Assembly (NCBI RefSeq): GCF_018596315.1
Contig: NZ_JAHEAG010000009.1
Location: forward strand, 181,454-245,453
Length of the DNA stretch: 64,000 nucleotides
Reading direction: 5' to 3'
Source of the DNA: Bradyrhizobium sp. SRL28
Lineage (GTDB): Bacteria; Pseudomonadota; Alphaproteobacteria; Rhizobiales; Xanthobacteraceae
The translations under genes and the position numbers were made by a program. The notes under the pieces are model-generated. The model was not told the origin of the DNA. It was given only the letters and a program-made list of their open reading frames with translations, and made no database searches. Below are positions 24,359 to 32,851 of this stretch, one piece after another; within the stretch, counting starts at the first letter, position 1, and every line of letters starts with the position of its first letter.

Positions 24359-26482
24359 TTGCGGTCGAAGCAGGAATCATCGACCGTCGTTGATTCCAAC
24401 CATGAACGGACGCCCAAGGTGCAGACGGCAACCGCCTACCTCGAAACCCTCAATCCCGAACAACGACGTGCAGTCGAGCACGGGGTAGCAGGGGGATTGG
24501 CGGCGCCGCCGCTGCTGGTGATCGCCGGCGCAGGCTCCGGAAAGACCAACACCCTCGCCCACCGGGTGGCCCATCTGATCGTTCAGGGCGCCGACCCCCG
24601 CCGGATCCTGCTGATGACGTTTTCTCGCCGCGCGGCGTCCGAGATGACCAAACGGGTCGAACGCATCGCACGCAAGGTGTTGGGCGACAACGCCGGTGTC
24701 ATGACCGACGCGCTGACCTGGGCCGGAACCTACCACGGCATCGGCGCACGGCTGCTGCGCGAGTACGCCGAACAGATCGGCTTGGACCCAGCCTTCACGA
24801 TACACGACCGCGAAGACTCAGCCGACCTCATGAATCTGGTCAGGCATGAAAAGGGATTCTCCAAGACGGAAAGCCGCTTCCCTACTAAAGGAACGTGTCT
24901 CTCGATCTATTCCCGCTGCGTCAATGCCGAGATGCCGATCGAGCAGGTCATCGGCACCTCGTATCCATGGTGCGCCGGATGGGCGGCGGAGCTTAAGGAA
25001 CTATTCGCGGCCTATGTCGAAGCCAAGCAGAAGCAGAACGTGCTCGATTACGACGATCTCCTGCTCTACTGGGCGCAGATGGTCGGCGACGCCGGCCTGG
25101 CCGACGACATCGGCGGCCGCTTCGATCACGTCCTTGTCGACGAGTATCAGGACACAAACCGCCTGCAATCCTCGATCCTCCTGGCGCTGAAGCCCGGCGG
25201 CCGAGGCCTGACGGTCGTCGGTGACGACGCCCAATCGATCTACTCGTTCCGCGCTGCGACCGTGCGCAACATCCTCGACTTTCCCGACCAATTCTCGCCG
25301 CCTGCGAGCGTCATTACGCTCGACCGCAACTATCGATCGACGCAAACGGTTCTCGCCGCCGCCAACGGCGTCATCGGTCTCGCCAAGGAGCGTTTTACCA
25401 AGAACCTCTGGACTGAACGCACGTCCGGAGCCAAGCCGCAACTCGTCACCGTCCGCGACGAGGCCGACCAGGCGCGCTTCATCGTCGAACGCATCCTGGA
25501 GAATCGCGAATCCGGCACGCTCCTCAAAGAGCAGGCCGTCCTGTTCCGGACATCCAGCCACAGCGGCCCGCTTGAAATCGAACTCACGCGCCGGAACATC
25601 CCGTTCGTGAAGTTCGGCGGACTGAAGTTTCTCGACGCCGCCCACATCAAGGACATGCTGGCATTGCTGCGGTTCGTCGAGAATCCGCGCGACCGCGTCG
25701 CCGGCTTCCGTCTGCTGCATCTGCTGCCCGGCATCGGCTCCGCAACAGCGCAACGCGTGCTCGACCGCATGGCGGAGGCCGCCGACCCCATCGCAGCGCT
25801 CACGGGCATACCAACGCCTCCGCGTGCCGGCGACGACTGGAGGGACTTCGTCGAGACTTTGGGCAATCTCCGATATTCGGAATGGCCCGTCGATCTGGAG
25901 CGGGCTCGCTTGTGGTACGAACCGCATCTCGACCGCATCCATGAAGATGCCGAGACCCGGCGCGCCGACTTGCTCCAGCTCGAGCAGATTGCCTCGGGAT
26001 ATCCGTCGCGCGAACGCTTCCTGACCGAACTCACCCTGGATCCGCCCGACGCGACCAGCGACCAGGCCGGCATGGCGCTGCTCGACGAGGACTATCTGAT
26101 CCTGTCGACGATTCACTCCGCCAAAGGCCAGGAGTGGAAGTCGGTCTATCTGCTCAACGTCGTCGATGGCTGCATGCCTTCCGACCTCGGCGCCGGCACC
26201 TCGGCCGAGATCGAGGAGGAACGCCGGCTGCTCTACGTCGCGATGACGCGCGCAAAGGACGGCCTCCATTTGGTCGTGCCGCAGCGCTTCTTCGTCCACG
26301 GCCAGCGCGCGCAGGGTGATCGCCACCTCTATGCATCAAGGACACGCTTCATTCCAGAAAAGCTGCTCAGTCTGTTCGAGCGGACGGCCTGGCCGGTTGC
26401 GCCGGCCGGTACCGTGCCCCGAGCCGCCGCCCAAGGACCCAAGGTCGATATAGGCGCCCTCATGCGGGGAATGTGGCGGTAG
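24359..26482 (+). CDS. UvrD/Rep-type ATP-dependent DNA helicase
   Basis: A 707-residue superfamily 1A helicase. Motifs: LNPEQRRAVEHG (Q motif), AGAGSGKT Walker A (about 56), MTFSRRAASEM, VDEYQDTNRLQ (about 260), VGDDAQSIYSFR, LDRNYRST, TIHSAKGQEWKSV (about 584) and RRLLYVAMTRAKD (about 622). It should unwind 3'-tailed duplex DNA. I chose the TTG at 24359 rather than the GTG at 24419 because AAGGGGAGGT ends five bases before TTG, one of the best ribosome sites in the window. This start follows the previous stop (24355-24357) by one base. It belongs to the operon behind the LexA-type box. Confidence 0.88.
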   Translation: MRSKQESSTVVDSNHERTPKVQTATAYLETLNPEQRRAVEHGVAGGLAAPPLLVIAGAGSGKTNTLAHRVAHLIVQGADPRRILLMTFSRRAASEMTKRVERIARKVLGDNAGVMTDALTWAGTYHGIGARLLREYAEQIGLDPAFTIHDREDSADLMNLVRHEKGFSKTESRFPTKGTCLSIYSRCVNAEMPIEQVIGTSYPWCAGWAAELKELFAAYVEAKQKQNVLDYDDLLLYWAQMVGDAGLADDIGGRFDHVLVDEYQDTNRLQSSILLALKPGGRGLTVVGDDAQSIYSFRAATVRNILDFPDQFSPPASVITLDRNYRSTQTVLAAANGVIGLAKERFTKNLWTERTSGAKPQLVTVRDEADQARFIVERILENRESGTLLKEQAVLFRTSSHSGPLEIELTRRNIPFVKFGGLKFLDAAHIKDMLALLRFVENPRDRVAGFRLLHLLPGIGSATAQRVLDRMAEAADPIAALTGIPTPPRAGDDWRDFVETLGNLRYSEWPVDLERARLWYEPHLDRIHEDAETRRADLLQLEQIASGYPSRERFLTELTLDPPDATSDQAGMALLDEDYLILSTIHSAKGQEWKSVYLLNVVDGCMPSDLGAGTSAEIEEERRLLYVAMTRAKDGLHLVVPQRFFVHGQRAQGDRHLYASRTRFIPEKLLSLFERTAWPVAPAGTVPRAAAQGPKVDIGALMRGMWR

Positions 26483-26498
26483 CCGGGGAGACATCTAA

Positions 26499-26924
26499 AT
26501 GAGATTACTTGCCGTAATGGTCGCCGCATTTGTTTGTTCGCCAGCGATAGCGGCGGACTACCTGGGAAAGGTTCTAGCCGTGTCGGACGGAGACACCTTC
26601 ACCATGGAAGCCGATGGCGCCAAGGTACGCGTGAGGATCTGCGGAATCGACGGACCCGAACGCGGGCAAGCTGGTTACGGACAGGCCGCCGGCGTGCTGT
26701 CAAGCATGATCGAGGGCAAGACTGTCCATTGCCTGCAAGTGGGTGAAGGCACCGTCTGCGACGGGCGGTCCCGACCTACCAGTCGCGACCGCATCGTGGC
26801 ACAGTGCTTCCTCGACAAGGTCGACATCGCAGAACAGATGACCAGGTCCGGCACCGCGTGCGACTGGCCCAGATTCTCCGGCGGCAGGTACAAGATCAGC
26901 GACACCACCTGCTCGCGCAAATAG
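26499..26924 (+). CDS. Secreted staphylococcal-nuclease-like protein
   Basis: A 141-residue thermonuclease-fold protein with an N-terminal signal peptide (MRLLAVMVAAFVCSPAIAA, likely cut after AIA-A). The SNase core follows: VLAVSDGDTFTM, VRVRICGIDGPERGQ and RDRIVAQCFLD, carrying the aspartate, arginine and glutamate positions of the active site. Four or more cysteines in the mature part fit an exported, disulfide-bonded protein. It is short for the family but appears complete. It follows the UvrD helicase by 16 bases with GGGGAG upstream of the ATG. An exported nuclease inside a repair operon is unusual; nucleotide salvage or degradation of incoming DNA are guesses. Confidence 0.82.
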   Translation: MRLLAVMVAAFVCSPAIAADYLGKVLAVSDGDTFTMEADGAKVRVRICGIDGPERGQAGYGQAAGVLSSMIEGKTVHCLQVGEGTVCDGRSRPTSRDRIVAQCFLDKVDIAEQMTRSGTACDWPRFSGGRYKISDTTCSRK

Positions 26925-26980
26925 GATTCGACGCCGTTCATGGACCGTTCGTACGGCCGCCAAAGCAGACGAGACACCCG

Positions 26981-27706
26981 GTGTGCAATCTCTACTCGAT
27001 CACCACCAACCAGGCCGCCATCATTGCGCTCTTCCGCGTTGTGAACCGATACGTCGGAAACCTGGCGCCAATGCCGGGCGTGTTTCCCGATTACAAGGCT
27101 CCGATCGTGCGCAACGGACCCGAGGGCCGCGAACTCGCCACGGCGCGGTGGGGCATGCCATCGTCATCAAAGGCGTTGATGGACGCCACCAAAAAACGAG
27201 CCGAAAAGCTGCAAGCCAAGGGCAAGCCGGTCGACTTCAATGAATTGCTTAGAATGGAGCCGGACGGCGGCACGACCAACATCCGCAATGTAAAGAGCAA
27301 ACACTGGACCCGCTGGCTCGGCGTCGAGAACCGTTGCGTGGTGCCGTTTAACTCTTTTAGCGAGTTCAACAAGGCCGAAGGCGGCGATATCTGGTTCGCG
27401 CTCGATGAGACCCGCCCCCTCGCCTGCTTCGCCGGCATCTGGACCAACTGGACCTCCGTCCGGAAGGTCAAGGAAGGCGAGACTAACAACGACCTCTACG
27501 CGTTCCTCACGACGGAGCCGAACGCCGAGGTCGGCACCATCCACCCCAAGGCAATGCCGGTGATCTTGACGACTCCGGACGAGGTCGAAACCTGGATGAC
27601 GGCCCCTCCGGACGAGGTCTTGAAGCTGCAACGGCCGCTTTCAGACGGGTCGCTCAAAATCGTCGCCCGCGGCGTCAAGGAAGACCCAGCCGAGCGCACA
27701 ACGTGA
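26981..27706 (+). CDS. SRAP-domain (YedK/HMCES-type) abasic-site protein
   Basis: A 241-residue SOS-response-associated peptidase family protein. The GTG at 26981 gives the obligatory N-terminus MCNLYS, in which Cys2 becomes the catalytic residue after methionine removal; other upstream starts would bury it. Further hallmarks are TNIRNV, CVVPFNSFSEF (equivalent of the conserved glutamate region) and TIHPKAMPVIL (catalytic histidine region). Family members crosslink to abasic sites in single-stranded DNA and shield them. It overlaps dinB by four bases (GTGA), so the two are translationally coupled, matching a joint role in lesion bypass. Confidence 0.92.
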   Translation: MCNLYSITTNQAAIIALFRVVNRYVGNLAPMPGVFPDYKAPIVRNGPEGRELATARWGMPSSSKALMDATKKRAEKLQAKGKPVDFNELLRMEPDGGTTNIRNVKSKHWTRWLGVENRCVVPFNSFSEFNKAEGGDIWFALDETRPLACFAGIWTNWTSVRKVKEGETNNDLYAFLTTEPNAEVGTIHPKAMPVILTTPDEVETWMTAPPDEVLKLQRPLSDGSLKIVARGVKEDPAERTT

Positions 27707-28809
27707 TCGACGAGGACGAAGTCGACCAGGCAGCTCCCCCGGGCCGCCAGCGCAAGATCATCCACGTCGACATGGACGCCTTCTACGCGTCCGTCGAGCA
27801 ACGGGACAATCCTGATCTCCGCGGCAAGCCGGTCGCAGTCGGCGGATCCCAAGAGCGGGGCGTCGTGGCGGCAGCCAGCTATGAAGCCCGCAAGTTCGGG
27901 GTGCGGTCGGCCATGCCCTCGGTAACCGCCAAGCGGCAGTGTCCCGATCTGATCTTCGTGAAGCCGCGCTTCGAGGTCTACAAGGCGGTCTCTCAGCAGA
28001 TCCGTGAGATTTTCGCAGAACACACACCGATCATCGAGCCGCTGTCGCTGGACGAGGCCTACCTCGACGTGACCGAAAATCTGCAGAGCGTTCCGTTAGC
28101 CCGGGACGTCGCGCTCGCGATCCGTTCGAAAATCAAAGAAGTTACCGGTCTCAACGCATCCGCCGGCATCTCCTACAACAAGTTTCTGGCCAAGCTTGCC
28201 TCCGACTACCGCAAGCCGAACGGCCAGTATGTCATCGCGCCGGAGATGGGGCCGGCGTTCGTCGAAGCCCTCCCCGTCAGCAAGTTTCACGGCATCGGGC
28301 CGGCGACCAGCGCCAAGATGAACTCCCTCGGTCTCCACACCGGCCTCGACATGCGTAACCAGTCACTCGAATTCATGCAGGCCAATTTCGGCAAGGCGGG
28401 CGGATACTACTATTGGATATCGAGAGGCGTTGATAACCGAGAAGTCCGCGCGGACCGAATCCGGAAGTCGGTCGGCGCCGAGAACACGTTCGCCGCAGAC
28501 CTCACCGACTTCGACGCCATGGTCGTCGAACTCGAGCGTCTCATCGACAAGGTCTGGAAATATTGCGAAGGTGTCGGCAACCGGGGACGCACGGTAACTC
28601 TGAAGGTGAAGTTCAACGACTTCGAGATCATCACGCGGAGCAGATCCGTCTCTCTTGCGGTGTCGAGCCGCAGCGACCTAGGGCGCCTATCGGTCGCTTT
28701 GCTGCAGAACGAGATACCGGTCCCCAAGCCGGTCCGGCTTCTGGGCCTCTCGCTATCGGCGCTGCAGCATTCTGACGACGCGGAACCGCAGCTGGTGCTG
28801 CCGATGTAA
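27703..28809 (+). CDS. dinB: DNA polymerase IV, Y family
   Basis: A 368-residue DinB translesion polymerase. It shows the palm motif IIHVDMDAFYASVEQRDNP, then YEARKFGVRSAMP, then the catalytic SLDEAYLDVT and the SAGISYNKFLAKLASD block. Thumb and little-finger regions follow. The C-terminus is QLVLPM, very like the beta-clamp-binding tail of E. coli Pol IV. The start is GTG at 27703 overlapping the SRAP stop. This is the last gene of the operon behind the LexA-type box at 23451. The full length and all acidic catalytic residues suggest an active enzyme. Confidence 0.95.
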   Translation: MIDEDEVDQAAPPGRQRKIIHVDMDAFYASVEQRDNPDLRGKPVAVGGSQERGVVAAASYEARKFGVRSAMPSVTAKRQCPDLIFVKPRFEVYKAVSQQIREIFAEHTPIIEPLSLDEAYLDVTENLQSVPLARDVALAIRSKIKEVTGLNASAGISYNKFLAKLASDYRKPNGQYVIAPEMGPAFVEALPVSKFHGIGPATSAKMNSLGLHTGLDMRNQSLEFMQANFGKAGGYYYWISRGVDNREVRADRIRKSVGAENTFAADLTDFDAMVVELERLIDKVWKYCEGVGNRGRTVTLKVKFNDFEIITRSRSVSLAVSSRSDLGRLSVALLQNEIPVPKPVRLLGLSLSALQHSDDAEPQLVLPM

Positions 28810-28819
28810 TCGCGTCACG

Positions 28820-29170
28820 TCACTCCTTTTCAAGTAGATCATGAACTCGATCTGTCGTGATGGCGCTTCGTTGAGTATCTGGCAGTGCACGGGATAACAA
28901 AGCCGCCAGCGTCGCCAACGCGGGCGGAGATGACCCGCGCCGTCGCGGTCCTCCTCCGCGGGTAAAGTCCTGAAGCTGCATGATGAATTCGGGAATGCGG
29001 CTCATGCCCTTGCCGATCCGCCGTGCCTCCTCCGAGGTGAGGTTGCCGGCACCGCCGCTATAACGCTGCGTTTCGTCGCGGCAATACAACCATGCCACCG
29101 TCAGGCCGCTGGCGTCCTGGACGGTGTAGCACTCGGAATTCGCTCGGTACTCTATTGCGCCGCCCGACAA
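28820..29170 (-). CDS. Small hypothetical protein convergent with dinB
   Basis: About 116 residues. The central part reads like a real protein family: YTVQDASGLTVAWLYCRDE, then NLTSEEARRIGKGMSRIPEF. From memory, small rhizobial proteins with 'V-x-D-A-x-G-x-x-V-A-x-x-Y' followed by 'L-T-x-E-E-A-R-R-I-A' and 'I-P-E' are common and unnamed. The start is uncertain: a TTG at 29170 with CTTAGG just upstream is used here. The expected family ATG appears replaced by ATA (IEYRANSE). The C-terminal 40 residues are poorly conserved in style. It is convergent with dinB, and divergent from the ATPase gene at 29192. Confidence 0.5.
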   Translation of the reverse strand: MSGGAIEYRANSECYTVQDASGLTVAWLYCRDETQRYSGGAGNLTSEEARRIGKGMSRIPEFIMQLQDFTRGGGPRRRGSSPPALATLAALLSRALPDTQRSAITTDRVHDLLEKE

Positions 29171-29191
29171 CCTAAGGAAGTATAGTTCAGA

Positions 29192-32047
29192 ATGGGGACG
29201 GGAATGACAAGTGAGATAGGACTTCATCCAGGCACGACCTGGCATAAGTGCGATTTTCAATGCCATACGCCGCGGGATCTGAGTTGGGCCGGTTCGCCTG
29301 ATCTTCCGGGCGGAGATCCGGCAGCCGAGCTCGCTCGGCAGCATTGGGCAGAAGCGTTCATCGCGGCGGCAACGGCGGCCAACCTGCAAGCCGTGGCAAT
29401 TTCAGACCACCATGACGTTTGTCTCTCAACCTATGTGTTGGAAGCAGCATCGCGACTCAATTCGAAGGTTCGGGTGTTCCCTGCCGTCGAGATTACATGT
29501 TCTGATAATGCTCAGTGTATTGTCGTTTTTGATCCAGCTGCGACTGTTGAAAAGCAAAAACTGGCGCTGGCGGCGGCCGGAAACATTCTTATCGCGCCAG
29601 GTGCAGACGCGAAGACTTGCAAGATCATGCCAGCGCGAGAAACCGTGGCCGATTTCGTTAAGGCCGTTCAGGGCGAGCAGCATTTGCGCGATATCAGCGT
29701 GATCCTGCCGCACTTCAGCACGGAAGATGATCACAAGAGCCTCAATGAAACGGGGCATCATCCGCGGTTCGCTAACCTCCCGATCGATGGTGTGTACATC
29801 GAGCGTCCGTACAGTTCGCTGGACCAGACAACGATACAGAAGATCCGTGGCAAGATCAGCGATTGGGGCCGTCGCCGGCGCGCTATCCTGGCGACCGGCG
29901 ACAACCGAAGGGCGGACTGGGGCCGGCTCGGTACACATGATTGCTGGATCAAGATGGGGGAGCACTCAATCGAGGCTTTCCGCCAGGCACTGTTGGCCGA
30001 CGAAGCTCGCATTGCGTTCGAGGCGCCGACGTCCCCTGCGGAGTACCTGGTCGAGCTGCGGGTGAAGAGCATTCTTACTGGGCCGGCGCCGGTGAGGATG
30101 TCGTTTAATGATGGCTTCAACGCGCTGATTGGCGGGCGTGGTTCAGGCAAAAGTGCGTTCCTTGAATACTTGCGCTTCGGTCTGGGTCGAACGGATCGAG
30201 ACTTCAACAGCGATATTGATCCGGAGTCTGATCGCGAAGCAAAGCTCATCGATGAAACCTTGACCGGCGACGGATATGTGGAAGTCGTGTTGGAGCGCGA
30301 GGGGGTGAGAGAGACCTGGAAGAGGGTTTTGGCAAATAGCGAGGTCATCACCGTCAGCGCAGCGGGTCGAACGATCGAAGTGACAGCCAGCACGGCGCGG
30401 GAACGTTTTCGTTCGAGGGCATTCCGGCAGAAGGGTCTTTCGAGCACGATGAATGACCCGGCGACCGCGTCCGAGCAGATTACCGGCATCGCGGCCGCTG
30501 AAGAAGTGGATCAGGAGCGGAGCATCAAGCGGGCTATCGCGACCGCCCAACGCAGCGTCGGCAGTGCTCTTATCAATCTGGTCGCACTGTGGCAGTCGCG
30601 TGTCGACCTCAAACAGACCACTGAGAAAGTCGAGGATCTCAGGGAGCGCATCGCCGCGTTGACTAAACGGCTGGAGGATGAGGGTCTTTCGCCACAGGCG
30701 TTGCAAACGATGGAAGAAGCCCCCAGGTACGGGAGGGCAAACGAATTTATCGGGGCTGTCAGCACCCAGGCCGACGAAGCAAGAGTCCTACTGAATGAGC
30801 TCGAGGCGGCGACGCTGACCGTCGATGTGACAGTCTACGAAGGAGCGATCGGATTCGAGGAAGTCGCTGGCTTGCAGCAGGTGCTCTTGGAGGCGAAGAC
30901 GAAGATAAAGGCGTCGCTCACAACAGCCCGGACTGCACTTGAGACCCTCGCCGTCGCGCAGCTGGACGCCAAAGACCGCTTTTCCATCAAGCGGGAAGCG
31001 TTCCTGCTGACATACGCTGCCGCCGTTGAAGAGCAGGGAAAACACAGCAACTTGATTGACGAAGTTGCGCGGCTCAATGCCGAGCTGCAGACAGCTGAAA
31101 CCGCACAAGCCAGGGCCCGCAGTGCTGAGGTCACGCAGGCGAACGCCGAAAAGAACTACCGGGATGCACTCGCGGGCTTGGATGCGCTGGTAGAGCAGCG
31201 GAGGGGCATTTTGAAATCAGCGGCCGACAAGGTAGCGGGCAAATCGAGCAACTTGCTACTTGCGCGGATGCGCCGGGACCGTATGCCCGCGCAGTACCTA
31301 GCCGCACTGCAAAAGCTCTTCGAGGGCTCAAACACTCAGTCGGTAGACGAGGGCTGCACGGATTGGCTGAAGGCGATCATGGAGGGCGATGAGGAGGGCT
31401 GGTCCAAGCTGCGGCAGTCTTTCCTGGATCTTTACGAAGCAAAAATTATGGCTGGCTCGCCGCCGGATGCGAGCGATGGCATTTTGACGTCACTGCAAGC
31501 CCTTCTTTTCAAGGGACTACGACAACTCACGGAGCGCCAGCGGAAGAAGATCTATCAGAACCTTACGGATGCGTTGATTGCGGGAGTCGTCGCGGCCGTG
31601 CCGTCCGACGCGATCAACATGTCTTACTTGGATGATGGCAGGCCGATAGATTTTAAAATGGCCTCGCCGGGGCAGCAAGCGTCTGCCTTACTCGAACTGT
31701 TGCTGAAGCAGTCTGCTGGCACGCTCATCATAGACCAGCCGGAGGATGACCTCGACAACCGTGTCATCATGCGCATCGTTGAATTGCTTAGGACGTCGAA
31801 ATCGACCCGCCAGTTGATTTTCACAACGCACAACGCGAACATCGTCGTGAACGGCGACGCCGACAAAATCATTGCGCTCAAATCGCCGGAGCCGTCGTCC
31901 AATCCGAACAACAATGCCCCGCGTGTACAAGTCGATTGCGACGGTGCCATTGAAACGCCAGCTGTGGGTAAGACCATCACGTCAATCATGGAAGGAGGGC
32001 GCGATGCCTTCGACCTCCGCAGTCGAAAATATCGCTTCGACAATTAG
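29192..32047 (+). CDS. PHP-domain plus SMC-type ATPase (TrlF-like)
   Basis: A 951-residue fusion. The N-terminal 260 residues are a PHP metal-dependent phosphoesterase: FQCHTPRDLS, AISDHHDVC, FPAVEITCSD, VILPHFS and ATGDNRRADWG supply the metal-binding histidines and acids. An ABC/SMC ATPase follows: Walker A NALIGGRGSGKSAFLEYL (about 312), a long coiled-coil region (about 430-700), signature-like SPGQQASALLELLL (about 824) and Walker B GTLIIDQPEDDLDNR (about 845), then FTTHNANIVV. This arrangement matches proteins annotated TrlF-family AAA-like ATPase, often found in defence islands. ATP-driven sensing of DNA or RNA that licenses PHP hydrolysis is inference. Start 29192 is preferred; 29204 is possible. 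Confidence 0.85.
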   Translation: MGTGMTSEIGLHPGTTWHKCDFQCHTPRDLSWAGSPDLPGGDPAAELARQHWAEAFIAAATAANLQAVAISDHHDVCLSTYVLEAASRLNSKVRVFPAVEITCSDNAQCIVVFDPAATVEKQKLALAAAGNILIAPGADAKTCKIMPARETVADFVKAVQGEQHLRDISVILPHFSTEDDHKSLNETGHHPRFANLPIDGVYIERPYSSLDQTTIQKIRGKISDWGRRRRAILATGDNRRADWGRLGTHDCWIKMGEHSIEAFRQALLADEARIAFEAPTSPAEYLVELRVKSILTGPAPVRMSFNDGFNALIGGRGSGKSAFLEYLRFGLGRTDRDFNSDIDPESDREAKLIDETLTGDGYVEVVLEREGVRETWKRVLANSEVITVSAAGRTIEVTASTARERFRSRAFRQKGLSSTMNDPATASEQITGIAAAEEVDQERSIKRAIATAQRSVGSALINLVALWQSRVDLKQTTEKVEDLRERIAALTKRLEDEGLSPQALQTMEEAPRYGRANEFIGAVSTQADEARVLLNELEAATLTVDVTVYEGAIGFEEVAGLQQVLLEAKTKIKASLTTARTALETLAVAQLDAKDRFSIKREAFLLTYAAAVEEQGKHSNLIDEVARLNAELQTAETAQARARSAEVTQANAEKNYRDALAGLDALVEQRRGILKSAADKVAGKSSNLLLARMRRDRMPAQYLAALQKLFEGSNTQSVDEGCTDWLKAIMEGDEEGWSKLRQSFLDLYEAKIMAGSPPDASDGILTSLQALLFKGLRQLTERQRKKIYQNLTDALIAGVVAAVPSDAINMSYLDDGRPIDFKMASPGQQASALLELLLKQSAGTLIIDQPEDDLDNRVIMRIVELLRTSKSTRQLIFTTHNANIVVNGDADKIIALKSPEPSSNPNNNAPRVQVDCDGAIETPAVGKTITSIMEGGRDAFDLRSRKYRFDN

Positions 32048-32357
32048 CGCCACACAAGCGCGGAAAATTAGCCACGTGCACACATGACGCGCATCGAGTC
32101 CGTGGCGGCGAGCCGCAGCCGCCGGGCGCCAATTCTCTTCATGCTTGCGCTCAGTCGCAGCCCGCATGAATCCAGCTCAATATCCGCGGCTCATCGGACA
32201 CATTTTTCCGCGGCCACCAGGTGACGCTCACCGGCTTGGCGCCGCGGGAGGCCCGTCGTGGAATGACGACGCCTGCCTTGTAGCTCACTCGCGCGCCATG
32301 CGAACTCCCTTTGAGCCCGGCATCGTTCTGTCCGGTGAGGCAAGGCTCCCAGCGCAA
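32048..32357. other. Intergenic stretch, no supported gene
   Basis: About 310 bases between the convergent ATPase and small-protein genes. A short minus-strand frame exists but has no recognisable content or ribosome site. GC-rich inverted segments near 32100-32130 could fold, but there is no T-run. It may hold mobile-element debris; I cannot identify it. Confidence 0.45.
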
Positions 32358-32816
32358 TCAAGCCATTTTCCGATATCGGTCCAACAGCTGCGCATATCGC
32401 ACGCCGTTACCACTTGGGAAATGCTGACACCAGGCCGCGAGAAACCTCTTCTCCACTTCCGGCATCTTCGCGCGACGCAAAATCACGGCAATGCGCCATG
32501 GATAATAGGGAGCCGGAACCTCCCCTGTTGCCAGGTATGTGGAGAATGCCCCCGCAACAATGGCGGTCTGCTCTCCGAGATTGTTATCGATCGCCTTCAT
32601 ATGATCTCGAAATGCATCCTCATGGAGAGACAAAAAAGCAGGTCCCGAAGACGCTTGATTCCAAGTTTCACCGGTTTCGAGCATCCGTGCGAAAACTGTG
32701 TCTTGCTTTTTGGCGAGTACCGCCACCTCAGCGGCTGACAGCGGGGGTGTCTGCTCCATACATTCGATAAGAACGCGGAGCGCATCGTAATCAGCGTCGT
32801 TGTCTGTCGGAGTCAC
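32358..32816 (-). CDS. Hypothetical protein downstream of fic
   Basis: A 152-residue, mostly helical, soluble protein with no family I recognise. Visible features are an N-terminal acidic stretch, LLTAAEVAVLAKKQ-type helix (here SAAEVAVLAKKQD), and a C-terminal PYYPWRIAVILRRAKMPEVE block followed by RYAQLLDRYRK. It reads in the same direction as fic and begins 35 bases after its stop, so co-transcription is likely. The start used is GTG at 32816 with no clear ribosome site, so the true start may differ. A partner or regulator of Fic is inference. Confidence 0.55.
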   Translation of the reverse strand: MTPTDNDADYDALRVLIECMEQTPPLSAAEVAVLAKKQDTVFARMLETGETWNQASSGPAFLSLHEDAFRDHMKAIDNNLGEQTAIVAGAFSTYLATGEVPAPYYPWRIAVILRRAKMPEVEKRFLAAWCQHFPSGNGVRYAQLLDRYRKMA

Positions 32817-32851
32817 CTGTGGGAGCCCATGCCTACTTCGATGATTTTCAC

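Noticed and set aside
25001..26326. Long minus-strand frame opposite the UvrD-like gene
   Set aside because: Antisense shadow; the helicase motifs on the plus strand are complete.
32151..32357. Minus-strand frame after the PHP-ATPase gene, possible mobile-element end
   Set aside because: No terminal inverted repeats or transposase remnant could be defined.
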